The notes: generated by a model not told the origin, from the sequence alone. A DNA stretch of 64,000 nt from Psettodes erumei (GCA_016785225.1 JAFBJZ010000617.1:62001-126000), one strand, 5' to 3'. Positions 34,701-47,083 are shown, counted from the stretch's first letter. Made by a program: numbers and translations.

Positions 34701-37700
34701 ACTTCAACTGACTTAAACCCCTTTTCCCCACTGCAAACATAATCGTATTCTCCGTTTTAACCTTGGGGCGACCTGCTAAAAATTGCATCTATCCAGTTAA
34801 TAAAGTGTTAATACGCTTTTCTATCGGCGCTCAGACGGTATGACTGTTGTAACCGTCATCGCTGTTGTGATGCTCTTGAGTAGGATTCAGGTTAGGTTTT
34901 GTGTGAAGGTATTTCATCCGAACGAAATCCTTTCAAATAACGTATAGAACCTCATTCGGTGGCTGGAGTCATGAGTAAAGATTCGGTTCAGCTCTGCCAT
35001 CAGAGACAATAGTTAAGCCACACCAGCAATCAACGCTAATAATGCTAACAACCTGAGGCTAAATAATTGCAAGTCAAAGCACGAATGTTTCAAGCTTAGT
35101 GTGCAACAGCAGTGACAAATTCATTTTAAAAAACTTTTTATAGTCCTTATGTGTCACTGAACATCAGTTATTCCTCTATTTGTTTATCTAGCACAAACGG
35201 TCAGACTCCATGAGGGTGGATGAGGGCCCGACGTCCACAGGTGGGGGTTGTGCTCACAGCCCAACACCTGTGCAGGACGTTTAGCATTTGCCAGAGAACA
35301 CCAGCATTGACAGAGTCTGGAGACCCCGCGGAGAACGTTCTGCTGCCTGCAACATCCTCCAGGAGGACCGGTTTTTGGTCAGTAATGGTGTGGGGTGGCC
35401 ACAGATCCTCAGACCCCTTGTGAGACCATATGCTCGGTGTGGTTGGCCCTTGGTTCCTCCTCATGCAAGACAATGCTAGACCTCATGTGGCTGGAGTGTG
35501 TCAGCAGTTCCTGCAAGATGCTGCAACATGAAGGTATTGATGCTATGGACTGGCCCGCCCGTTCCCCAGACCTGAATCCAACTGAGCACATCTGGGACAC
35601 CATGTCTCGCTCCATCCACCAATGCCACGTTGCACCACAGACTGTCCAGGAGTTGGCGGATACTTGAGTCCAGGTCTGGGAGGAGATCCCCTCAGGAGAC
35701 CATCCGCCACCTCATCAGGAGCAGGTGTTGTAGGGAGGTCATACAGGCACATGGAGGCCACACACACTACTGAGCCTCATTTTGACTTGTTTTAAGGACA
35801 TTACATCAAAGTTGGATCAGCCTGTAGTGTGTTTTTCCACTTTAATTTTGAGTGTGACTCCAAATCCAGACCTCCGTGGGTTAATCAATTTGATTTCCAT
35901 TGATAATTTTTGTGTGATTTTGTTGTCAGCACATTCAACTATGTAAAGAACAAAGTATTTAATAAGAATATTTCATTCATTCAGATATAGGATGTGACAT
36001 TTATAATGTGCATACATGAGTCCATTTATACTGCTAAATTAAGACAGACATCAGGAATGTACTTGAACTCAGAACTTTATTTATTTTTAAATGGGAGGAA
36101 ACCCAAGAGAGAGTGTTTGATCTGTTGCTCCTCTATGGTGAACCACTCATGCTGCTTGTCCTGCAGAGTTCCCATTAGACAAGAGAACTCGTCAAAGAAG
36201 AAGATTCTCTTTCTCTTGCCATTCAGCATGCATGTCCGACAGAACCCTCACACAGCATGAACAAGATGTTCTGGCCAAAGGGCTGAACTCCGCTGTCTCC
36301 CCTGCACAGATCCCCACAGTGGATCTCATCACAGCCATGGAGACAGTGATCAGGAACAACAAAGTGACCACCATGGAATCTGAACAGCTCAGGTTGAAGG
36401 TCCCTGCTGCACTCTCCAGTGCCAAGGCTGTGGCAGCCCTCCAAAGAGACCAGGACATCACCATATTACCAGCAGATAAAGGCAGATACACAGTGGTAAT
36501 CAACACAACTGATTATCATGCCAAAGTAGAAGCTCTCCTCAGTGATTCAGCCACCTACAAGTCTCTGAAGAAAGATCCTACCAGCAGCTACAAAAAGAAG
36601 GTCATCAGCTGCCTCCAATAGCTGGAAAAGGACAATGTTGTCGACAAACCTTTATACCACCGACTGTCCCGGAGAAGACCTTCCATGCATAAACAGTCTC
36701 CCCAAGATACACAAGGAAGGAGCTCCACTCAGACCAATCATCAGCAGTATCAACTCCATCACGTACAACATTGCCAAACATCTGGCCTCCATCCTTGCAC
36801 CCTTGGGTGGGAAATGCACCACACCACATTGCCAACTCACAGGACTTCTCCAACAAAATAAAGATGTGGAGGGAGACCATGGTTTCATACGACATCACTT
36901 CACTTTTCACGTGCATCCCCAACACAGAACACTACTAAGTGACCACACTCTGCCAGACAGGACCAACCTGAGCACGGATCTGTGCCCTTCCAGACCTGTG
37001 CCTCACCACCACCTACTTCCAATTCAACTCTTTTTGCAGCGTTGTCTTGGTGTCCTCCCTGTTATTAACTGCGCCTTGCTGAGGATGGTTTTCGATTACA
37101 GATAGGAATTGTTGTTTCTTATGCTCTATCTCTTCCAGTTTTTTTTCTTCACACAGTCCTCTGTCTGCTCGAGGAGAGGAACGCTCTTAGAAATAAAAAT
37201 TCAAAACTTCTTTGGTCATACATTTATTAAATTAAATAGGGGGAAACTGGAGCACCTGGAGAAAACCCTCAATGCGTCTCATTCTTTGTGTATCTTCCAC
37301 ACCTCTTCCGACAACGTCCGAGCCACTTCTTGTTCTTTTGGGAAGAATTTTGGCTGCTCTGTCAAATCTCACACCTGCTTCTTTTCCAGGAGACCCGTGT
37401 TGAGGTCCTCCCTGGTCTTAACTGAATCTATCGGAAGATCAGCGTTAGTCGTACACGAGCAAAGCTTTTGGTACCACTTTTTACAGGATTTGGGATGGAT
37501 TTCTTCCGGCTGGCCATTCGCACAACCCTCTGTCAAATCCCACACCTGTTTCTTTTCCTTCACAGCTGTGTCACCCTGAGCCTCACTTTTGCTCATACAC
37601 GTGAAAAGTCCTTTGCAATGCTTCTTCTCCCTCTGATTCTTCTTCTCCGGCTCATCTTTATGAAGCTTAGCGCTCTCCTCCTTTTCCTGCAGAATGTTAT

Positions 37701-40299
37701 CAAATTCTGCGACTTTAATCCGGAGGGAGATATTTTCCTTGACGAGTTCATCAAGACGAAGTTTGCACTGCTCCTGCTTTTCCTGCAATATTTTCCTCAA
37801 GTTTGGGGCTTCGATCTGGAGGCTTATATTTTCCTGCTGCAAGTTCTTCAGCTCATCCTCCTCGTCCTGCAGGGTTGTCTTCAATTGCCCGACTTCTACC
37901 TGGAGGGCGTGATTTTCATTCTCCAGGTGATCCTCATGAAGCTCAGTGTCCAGCTCCATGTCCTCCAGAGTTGTCTTCAATTGTACCAGTTGTTCTTGGA
38001 GGGAGAGAGTTTCCTTCTGCTCTTGCTCCTCGTCCTGCAGAGTTACCTTCCACTGGCCGACTTCTACCTGGAGGGCCTGGTTCTCCTTCTCGTGGTCATC
38101 ATTATTAAGCTGACCACTGTCCAGCATTACCATTAGAACATTAACGAATTCGGCAGCTTGTACGAAAAGGGAGATTTTTTCCTTGACCATTTCATCAAGA
38201 TCAAGCTTTAACTCTTTCTCTTTTTCCTGCAAAGTTTTCCTCAAGCGCAGGACTTCAATCTGGAGGCTTCCATTTTTCTGCTGCAAATTCTGCAGATTAA
38301 GCAACTTTTCCTGCAGGGTTTGCTTCATTTGCCCAACTTCTACCTGGAGGGACTTAATTTCCTTCTCCTGGTCATTATTATGATGGTTCATGTCCAGGTT
38401 CCTGTCCTGCAGAATTGTCTTCAAATGGCTGAGTTCTTTGTGGAGGGAGGCATTTTGCTTTTCCACTTCCTCAATATAAAAATTGCACTCATCCGCCTCT
38501 CTCTGCAGGGAGTAATATTCCCTGTATGCTTCCTTAAGACGAAGCTTGTACTCCTCCATTTCCTGCAGAACTTTCTGGAGGTGCACGTTTTCTCCAAGGA
38601 GGAAAACTGGTCATGGTAATCCGCTCCGTGTTCTTGGCTCTGCTCGGCCTCTTCACTGTCCGGCTGAACATTTTCCAAGTGAGGAAATTGTTGTCCGCTC
38701 ATGATGTCCTCCTTCTGTTTTGTCTGTGCGACGTGCAGCGTTGCTGTTGCTTTTGTTCAACTGATATAATCGAAACTGATGTAAATCGATGATCAAGGGA
38801 TCAAAAGGAGTCATGCGCGGTTGCCACGGTGACTCCAAGCTTTGTCTGCCCTGAAACTGTGACATCAGCAACATCCTTTGATGTCCCCAGTGATTAAAAC
38901 GCAGTCGTCATGGAAACGGAAAAGCCGATTTAGAATAAACTTATCGCCATGTTTCATTTCTCCAAGTTCGGCATTCACAAAAAAAAAAAAAAAAGTTGAA
39001 ATTTCACCACTTCCACCATATTATGAAGCTGAAGAAATCTGGGTATAAGCCACTTTCTGACATATAAGATTATAGGACATATAGGATTATTGACTAATAG
39101 ATTATTGATTATTGACCCCCCCACCACCCCCCAAAGACAGTTAGCACAGGGAGTACGTGTGAAGCAGGCGTGACAAGTCATCCTCTGACCTTGTTGGCGA
39201 ACAGCGGTCGGATGTTGTTAAAAAGCTCCAGCTGCTCCTGCAGCGTGTGACCGCACTGCTCCGACACGTCCATGACGTACAGGACCGCCGCGCGCAGGTG
39301 GGCCAGAGCCGTGATGGCCTGCATCTCGATGGTGTTCCTCTCCTCCAGGGGGTGGTCCAAGATCCCAGGGGTGTCCACCACCTTCCAAACACAATTTAAC
39401 AATGTAATGTGGCACTAAAGCGGGGGGCGGCAGGCAGACGTTCAATAAAAATTAAAACATGAACAGGAGAAAAAGGAGTAGCTCCACATCATAGGTCACA
39501 GTTTGAGACGCTACACATAAAAAAAAAAACACAACTCTACGTGTATTAGTTTAAGATCATAGGTTAGTTACATTATTCATGACCAACAGATGCTCACATG
39601 ATGAAGTACAGTTTAAACAGGGCAAGGAAACACACACACATAAAAGGTGATGATATATTAAGTCATAATACATGACATTATTTTCAGTCTGTGGTAAACT
39701 GTAAACAGAAAAAGGCATAAAAAGTCATTTATTGTCTTTCCTATATGTTTGGGACAGGTTTGCTGATCCAATATGGAAGTCCACAGCCATTTCTAAGCAT
39801 TTTACAACAACAGCAAATCGTGTCACGGGACGAGCTGTGGCGCCTCACCTGCCAGCGGAGGTATCTGTAGTCCATGTGACCCACAAACAGAGATTTGGTG
39901 GTGAAGGCGTATGGTTGGACATCAACATCTGCTCTGGTCACCTGGCAAAGACGACAGTTCACACCATGTTAACTCTTTCATAAAAAGGAGAATCCGGGGA
40001 TGAAATTCTCCAAGTTAAACTCCAGTCAAAACATAGTCCTGAATCCAATTGTTCTTTTTTTCCTCTCTACATGCACACGGTGAAATGCACACACAGCTAT
40101 CACAAACTTACAACATGCAAGTGTACTGTCATTTACCTTGTTGATGAAACTGGACTTGCCGACATTGGGGTAACCGCACAGCAGCAGGGTCCTGGTGTTG
40201 GGGTCGATGGTCGGCAAACGGGACAGATGCTGACGCACTGATGGAGGAGGGGAGATGAGATGCTTATTTAAATGTTTAGACAGAAAGTATTAAAAGCAG

Positions 40300-40331
<32 letters not shown>

Positions 40332-42025
40332 CCGAAAATGAACATGACACAAATTGAATAAAGCGATAACTCATTTAATTTATGCAAAGACCTCTGGAAT
40401 GGCACCTCTCACCTTGTTCCAGATACTCCAGACTTGATTTCTGCCTTTTCAGGATGGTACACATGCGACCCAGAGCGGCTCTCTTCAGTTGTTTACACCG
40501 ATACAGAGAATCTCCATATTTCATCAGACGCACGTAGTCTTTGGCCACACTGCAGGGTTACAAACGTCAAGTAAAAAAATGTTTTTATTCACTCTGCAGT
40601 TTTGTTAAATCTGCTTTATAAGCCCTCGATCTTGTTCCATGCATGTTTGTGTGTATTAAAGGACACACGGGAAGGTTAACAAGTCACATGCAGGTCAGAT
40701 GCCATTAAGAAAAACAGCTGATAACAAACTCACGCTGCAGGAAATACTATAGCAATATTGTTGGTCAACCACAGAAATAAGCAATAATATCTGAGGTGAT
40801 GAGATTTTAGACAAACTCACTTGTCGATCAGATTCTTGGCGATGTTGATCTGCCCTAAGGCCAGTTTGTAATGGTCTTTGTCGTACAACACGTTCATCAG
40901 ATCAGCATAGAATGGATGGATGTCCTGAGGTAGACAAAAAACCCCCAAAAACATCAAGTACTTTCACAAAAGGTGTACATAAAAAAAATAATTCAGACAG
41001 AGCAGTTTTTTAAAAGAGACTGTGACTCACGTCGAGCTTGGGGAAGTCGGTGAGGATCTGGGTGAGGCGGTCGTGGTAGTTCTGCTGGGTAAACTTCACC
41101 TTGCGCATGTAAAAGTGTCGGATGCGGTGGATCTGGTAATGCTTGTGTATCACCGTGGGCGTCTTCCTTTGAGTTTTGGATAAAGTGATGTCGATGAAAT
41201 CCTGCAGGGAGGGGAAGAGTATGCAGGTCAGGAAGAATTTAGTTTGTTGAAATTATTCAATTTATAAGAAAGTCAATTTATTCTGCATTTTTATGCTAAC
41301 AAATTCTTAATTGATTAATTCCATTAAGATATCTCTGAATTTATAATATAATTGCTTATATGCAATAAAGGAAACCTTACAACAAGGTTTTGTGTCATGT
41401 CAACAAATAGTCCATATGTCCATGTCAATTTGGGGTACTAGTAACAAATAGCAGTGATTTTTTTTTTTGAGAAAAAAAAAAGTATGACTTGGTCTCCAAT
41501 AGTGGCGACACAGTATTTAAATGGACTGAAGCTTCTGGAGTAACAGGTGGGAAACAACAACCTGGTTTAGTATAATTAAAGTCGTTGACAGACGTATGTT
41601 GTTTAATAGCCTTGTACCAGTTATGGGGAAAAAACGGAAGTCTTAAAGTTAAAGGTTTTCAGGTGCAGGACACATCTGGGTTTAAATCATCCAACACAGG
41701 AGGAGGGAAACGAATCTCCATCGAGAGATGATTACATAAAGTGTAGTTTAGCAGTTCCCTCACTGTTTTTCTGTCTAAACTACATACAGTCCGTCGGTGG
41801 AAACGTGTGGACGGAGACATGCTGCTCTCTTCGCACCAGCACACGTGTTTTCTTAGCCACTAGAATCCCATCATGTTTTTTTTTCTTCTTTCTATCTTCT
41901 ACGGTCTCTCGGAGCGAAACGACGAAGCAGATAAAACGACAGCATCTTAAAAAGCCGTAGGAATGTCAAAATCTCACCTTGGCGGTGGGAACCACCATAA
42001 TCTTCTTGAAATTATAAAGTGCCAT
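31742..42025 (-). CDS. gtpbp4: GTP-binding protein 4 / nucleolar GTP-binding protein 1 (NOG1)
   Basis: Nucleolar GTPase needed for 60S pre-ribosome maturation. Seventeen phase-consistent exons in transcript order: 41978-42025, 41031-41201, 40821-40924, 40413-40549, 40137-40237, 39849-39941, 39190-39381, 34610-34675, 33803-33892, 33603-33713, 33399-33476, 33251-33302, 33063-33163, 32670-32867, 32485-32550, 32043-32186, 31742-31894. They total 634 codons plus stop, the same length as human. The N-terminus MALYNFKKIMVVPTAKDFID is the conserved NOG1 start. G motifs are intact: P-loop GYPNVGKS (175-182), G2-region FTTKSLFVGH, DTPG (221-224) and NKCD (289-292). The C-terminus has the acidic/basic coiled region, HYAQQARRSRS and KPKHLLAGKRK. 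The exon-16 donor (AAAG|GTTCCT) is weak. Intron 7 (34676-39189) is far longer than the others because of inserted elements and a nested gene. Confidence 0.96.
35205..35785 (+). mobile_element. Degenerate Tc1/mariner-like transposase fragment
   Basis: The C-terminal half of a Tc1-like transposase is recognisable in pieces: MQDNARPHVAGVCQQFLQ in one frame (with the second catalytic Asp), then after a frame change GIDAMDWPARSPDLNPTEHI with the third acidic residue, and HVAPQTVQELAD. Internal stops and frameshifts make it dead. It sits antisense in gtpbp4 intron 7. I did not identify terminal inverted repeats with confidence. Confidence 0.75.
36215..37060 (+). mobile_element. Penelope-like retroelement fragment (reverse transcriptase N-terminal part), inactive
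   Basis: One frame (36232-36621) gives MSDRTLTQHEQDVLAKGLN, ILPADKGRYTVVINTTDYHA and DPTSSYKKKVISCLQ, which are typical of Penelope-like elements. After a stop (TAG, 36619-36621) and a frame change it continues with LPKIHKEGAPLRPIISSINS, the fingers region of the RT. The catalytic YxDD region and a GIY-YIG endonuclease are not present, so the copy is truncated and frameshifted. It lies antisense in gtpbp4 intron 7. Confidence 0.75.
37369..38702 (-). CDS. Nested intronless coiled-coil protein of unknown function (possibly frameshifted)
   Basis: A long open frame of 405 codons (38583 to 37369) lies on the same strand as its host gtpbp4, inside intron 7. It is almost entirely heptad-type coiled coil. 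A block with LQVEVGQxKxTLQ..NLQQxNxSLQIE..LRKxLQEK..KLxLDExVKExISL occurs twice (residues about 79-150 and 228-296), with a shorter third copy of LQVEVGQ (about 172). The C-terminal 85 residues are Cys-containing and less helical. A good ATG at 38702 opens another frame (MSGQQFPHLENVQPDSEEAE) that runs to near 38595 and would need a one-base shift at an A/G-rich site to join the long frame. A minus-strand AATAAA (TTTATT at 37223-37228) lies about 145 nt past the stop, consistent with a real transcription unit. I do not recognise a specific family; a retrocopy or a lineage-specific gene are both possible. Confidence 0.55.
38820..38917. promoter_or_regulatory. Two RFX X-box-like motifs upstream of the nested coiled-coil gene
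   Basis: GTTGCCACGGTGAC (38820-38833) differs by one base from the X-box consensus GTNRCC-N2-RGYAAC. A weaker version, GTCGTCATGGAAAC, lies at 38904-38917. They lie about 120 and 200 bp upstream of the ATG at 38702. RFX sites are typical of ciliary and testis genes; the functional link is inference. Confidence 0.4.
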
Positions 42026-42090
42026 TTCGACGGACACGTTGAGGTCCGCTGACTGCACCGGGAAAGGAAAGCTCGTTGTTGCTTACAACC

Positions 42091-42100
42091 GGAAAAGAAG
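42091..42100 (-). promoter_or_regulatory. 5'TOP-like transcription start of gtpbp4
   Basis: On the minus strand CTTCTTTTCC followed directly by GG makes a terminal-oligopyrimidine-like tract overlapping a TTCCGG ETS-type core, 66 bp upstream of the ATG. Ribosome biogenesis genes often start transcription in such a tract. Confidence 0.35.
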
Positions 42101-44056
42101 CTTGCTCACTTTAGTGAGCTTTTTCTGCACATCGCCCCCTGGCGTCAATCTACGATCGTCCATGGAAAATTTCTTTATTTCAATTTCACACATAACATAA
42201 GGATTCCTCAAATTAAAAAAAAAACAAACAAAAATAAAAGTATGAACAAGTAAACAAACCCGACAAATAAAATAACAAGGATTAAAAAAATGAATTAAAA
42301 AAGGCCACACTGCTCCACATTTGTTGTGATCCGCGGTAATCAAGCAACGGCCAATCAGCGGGCTCAGATTTCTCAAGGCCACACCCACCAAACCTGATCA
42401 CGAGTATGTCCGCGTGCGCCCACTGACAAACTCCACCAATCAGGACGGCCCGCTGTGAGCGCGAAGGAGGGGGGGTCGGAGCAGGGGCGGGTGCCCGAGC
42501 CCTGTGTGACAGCTCCGGGTTCAGTGCTGCACCAGAGACAAGGAAAACACAGCGAGCTCTCACTCCGCTAACCTGCCGCGCAAAAGAGTTTCAAAGAAAT
42601 ACTAAATGACCACAGAGACATTAAAAAAGCAATGACACAAATTAACAAGACTCAAAATCACCAAACCCCCCCAATCAATGTTTAAATCAGACCCAAAGAT
42701 ACGCAAAACAAATTTAAAGAGGCACAAAATGTCTGCAAAGTCTTGTTGTTTTAGATTTGTTTCACTCTGGCTGTCTTGTTTGCATACAGGCGTGGGGATT
42801 TTTACATGTCTGTTCCCGTGGTGTTTACTTTTATTTGCTTCTCAGTCCTCTGTGAAGCACTCTAATTTGCAATAACCTGTATCAAATGTGCTATTTTTAA
42901 TATCCTGAGTGACACATGACTACATAGTAGACGATCTTTGTGCTGCACACGAAAGGGAAAGGAAACAGCCACTTCTCCATTCCGAAACCTGCTCTCGTCT
43001 TCAGCGCCGAGTGTTTCATCGATCGGAAACCTTTGAGGCGAGCAACGTTTATTCTTCGGTTTCAGCCAGTGCTTCTCGTTTTGCTTTTTTTGACCCCTCC
43101 TCTCCCGCACAGCACCGCTGCTGACCGTCAGGACTTCACTTTGAAACCCCCAGGAGCCAGATTTATCGAGTCCGACTGCACGAAGTTGATAGGCAAGCTA
43201 GCTAGCTAGCCACCTAGCTAAGTCTTAGCTAGCTTGCAGTGCTGGTCGGGGGGAGCAGGTTTTATTTTTTTTTTTTTTTTCTCCTTTGGAAACTAATTTT
43301 TGAGGGGACGCCCCTTTGTCTTCGTTCTACTGTTGGTCCTGACTGTTTCCCCCCGAACTCAGGAGACTATTTGCGGGGAGGTTTAGACTGCTGAGCCGGT
43401 TGTTCCTAGCTAGCGTGCTCGATATAGCCTGCTAGCTAATACCCTGCGTATTTAGCCTGGAAGCCAGTTCAAGGCCTCAGTCCAGCGCCACCACCAGCTG
43501 CCACCGCCGCCAAAGTATTTGCTTTGCCCCGCAGTGAGAGGTGACAGGTGAGTAAGCCACAAACACGCGGGTTAGTCTCGGCTCCGCATAGCCAGATTCG
43601 GTTAGCCAGCTTGCTAACTCAGTAACAACCTGATTGAAAACGACTGGGAGGGGGGTGGGGGCTGGGGGAATCCGCGAAATCACGCCGGAGGTCGCCATCT
43701 TTCACTGGATGTTGCTGCAAGACACCCAACTGGATACGGCTCCCACTTCCCAGCCCCGCGTCGAACCCCAAAATGTAACTCGATAGTTGGTGTCGGGGGC
43801 TACGTTTTTACGGCTAATCTGCTTCCCACATCCAGCCCGTGCGTCGCTCGCGGTGAGCCCACATATGGCTCTTGGCATGGGCACGGCACGGCACGGCATG
43901 GCATGTGTGAGCTGCAGTCTTCTCGGCTGTGTCAGCCACTAAATACGCCTGCATTGCGTCTTCGGTCGAAGTTGCAGTGCTCGACTGGCAGAATGGATCC
44001 AAACAGACCGCTGTAGCCGGTCTGGATGGCGACAAACATTAGCTGAACACTCCCAC

Positions 44057-44115
<59 letters not shown>

Positions 44116-46745
44116 GGAGGGGGGCGGACATGCAAGATGCCTGGTGACCATCCTCCACCGGCGGTAACCCACCGACTAAAAATAAACCCGTTGGCTCGGC
44201 GTTGCATTTTTCACCGGTGGGTTTGGACCGCGGGGTTATTTCGGAACGACGGGGTCGCACCTGGGCTGTAAATCAGGTGACGCGTGTGTTTTGGTCCAGG
44301 CCTCGGCGAGACGTCACGGACGACCCTGTGGCGGAACCGGGTCAGCCGTCTCCCTGTGGGCCGCGCCGGGTCAAGCCGCACCGCAGACCGGGATCGGCCC
44401 CGGAGCACACGGACGTCACCTGCGGCCCCCCGTCGTCGGCGTGATTTGCACCTCGTCCCGCCGGGTGGTTGGATGGTGTGTTTGTGAAAGGTGTCGACTC
44501 GGGCGGGTTAGAAGTTGCAGCTCTATGGACATCTTGTGCAGGTGCAAAAAAAAAAAAAAAAAAAATCCCAGATTTGATTAGTTTTATCTTGATTGATAAG
44601 GATAACAGTTGTTTCGTTAGGCCTCCATGATACGCACAAGGTGTTGTGGTCAATGTGCAGATGTTTATTCACAAGAGGACTCAAGAGGGCAACAAGGGGT
44701 ATATTTAGTTTTGGATCCAATCCCGTGTACATAAATTCAAGTTTTGTTATGGTTCCAGACGGATAGTACTTTCGAGTCTCATGATGTGGTTTGATATTCA
44801 CACCTCGACCAGGCGGCGCGGTTGTATTTAGTTTCGCGTTAAATAAAACCCAACCGGCTACGTCTGTGAAAACGCACACTCCGCGAGCGCCTGTCGTCCG
44901 GGGGTCATGACAAGAAGAGATGCAGGTTTGAAAACGGAGGGAGCGGTTGGTCACGCAGGTCACCTGCTTATCTTGCAGCAGCTTCCAGTGACAAGTGGGT
45001 GTTGTTTTTTTTTTAATGTGTGTTTGTTTTGGCCTCTACTCTTTTTTCCAGTTTATTGTAATCATCCAGCTCCAGTACTCTGGTTAAATTCATTGATCTC
45101 CAAACTATCGGTCTTCAGAATCAGTCGCAGGGGAAACCCGCCTCGTTTTACGATGATCTTTGGGCGTTTTCAGTCTGTTACAGGCGTGAGAGAATTCTCC
45201 TCGATGGGGTCGGTCGGTCGACAGAAAAACCCTCAGCAACTCTGTTTAAGTAGATTAAATGCATCATTTTTTTTAAAAAAGCAATAACAAAGACAAACGT
45301 TTCTTCCTTTCAGCCTCTCAGAAGACGATCTCGTCTGTGAATCAGAGAAATAATTGTCAGATTGATCAGTGATGAAAATATTAGTCGAACGGATGCCGCA
45401 AGCCCACGGAAATATTTATTGAACGCGCATGAATTCAGCCGGGTTCGCAAAGTTCATCGCACACGACGGTTGATGGCTGAGTAGGAGCGATGAAGAGTTG
45501 TGTTTGGCCCGTGTATGGGATTCAGCATGTGGGTCAAAGGTCACCAGCTTTACAGCCGCGCCATTCTTTATTTTTTTTTTTCTGCTTTGTATGCAAACGC
45601 TGCGTCCCTGTCAGAGACAGGCCCCGCGATTGTTGTGGCGGATTATCACCGCTTCCACCAACGCCTCTGGCGGGACAGGACAGAAGGTGTTTCCACTGAT
45701 GTTTTGGCTCGGCAGCCTCCTCCTCCTCCTCCTCCTCCTCCTCCTCCCTCCTCCCTCCTCCCATTTCCGTGTTAATGTGTAACGTCGAGGTCGGATGTAG
45801 TGGTAGCGGTTACCCGACCGAAGTGCCGGCGCTTCCAACTGCCGCCTCGGGGATGAAATAGTGACGTAGAAAACCTGATGGCACGGCGGGCGAGCGCGCG
45901 TGTCGCCCATTCCTGCAAGTAAACAAAGAAAAGTGTTCAGGCAGCAGCTAATAATCACTTTCTTCATCGATTAATCTCTCGATTCCATTAGTCGCTGTCT
46001 GACACGGAGCAACACCAGGTGTTTGTTTTTGTGAAAGTCTGTTTTGTCTCTCCAACAGATCACCCGTCAAGAATCGGTATTTTGATATGATGTGAAACTG
46101 AGAAACCTTTATATTCAAGAGCCTGAACATTTTTTTGATGACTTTAAAGATTAATCAATAACCCAAACGGTCGAAAGCTATTCCTCTCAGCTCGACAAAG
46201 GGATTAAATCAACTCCAGAAAAGACACCGTGCACTTTTACTCTCTTGTACTTTTTCTTTCTTCGCTCCGAGGCCACTGGAAATGCAGCGTATCTGTTGAA
46301 GTGTAGGATCATTACGTATAGGTGAGAGGTTAAACACGCTACGATTAGAAATAAAAGGAGGGAAGGAATTTGATTTTATATTATATCTGTATGTATTTAA
46401 GTCCTTGACGCATCTTTACATAGTAAACGCACTGCGAGTCGAGTCGGGCACCTTCTTCCTGTTTTTTTTTTTTTTTTTTACGCTCCGTTAAACCCGTCCG
46501 ACAAAAATCTGTCTGAAGTGAAAAAACAAAACAACAACCTGTTGTATGATAATATTTTGTCTTTGTTTTGTTAATGGAGGTCAATGAAAAGTCTGTTTGA
46601 CATAAATCCCATCATGCACGTGGGCCACGGGCGGGTAGAACTAGCGCAAACATGAATGGACAACGCAGCACAGTAACTATCGGACACCCCCCCACACACA
46701 ACAATTTCTAACGTTTGTTTGTTTGTTTGTTTGTTTGTTTGTCAG
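42101..46745. other. gtpbp4/larp4b divergent promoter, larp4b 5' UTR exon and first intron
   Basis: gtpbp4 and larp4b are head to head. Two CCAATCA boxes occur near 42348 and 42433. A non-coding larp4b exon probably ends at 43547 (GACAG|GTGAGTAAG). The first intron to 46745 holds a long GT array (44059-44114), A and T runs, a (TCC)n tract (45718-45745) and a (GTTT)n array before the next exon. No other gene is supported. Confidence 0.5.
44059..44114 (+). repeat. (GT)n microsatellite
   Basis: Uninterrupted GT dinucleotides of about 28 units in the larp4b first intron. Confidence 0.9.
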
Positions 46746-46798
46746 CTTACTTGGTGACGCAGCGACTTCTCCCTGAGGAGCCAAGAAGCAGACGGCTC

Positions 46799-46893
46799 AT
46801 GACTTCTGACCAGGACACGAAAGTTGTAGCTGAACCACAGGTGCAGCAAGTGCAAGAGGCAAAAGAGAACTCTCATTTGGTGAGTTAAACACG

Positions 46894-46950
<57 letters not shown>

Positions 46951-47083
46951 CCGTGTCTCTGCACCCCCCAGTTTGTTTCTTGATACAGCTGCTGCCGGTG
47001 TTAAATACACACTTGCAGTATTTGAGCGTTAGACGTGGACACAATTCTTCATGTTGTGGTGTTTGTTCATACTCTGGTTATTG

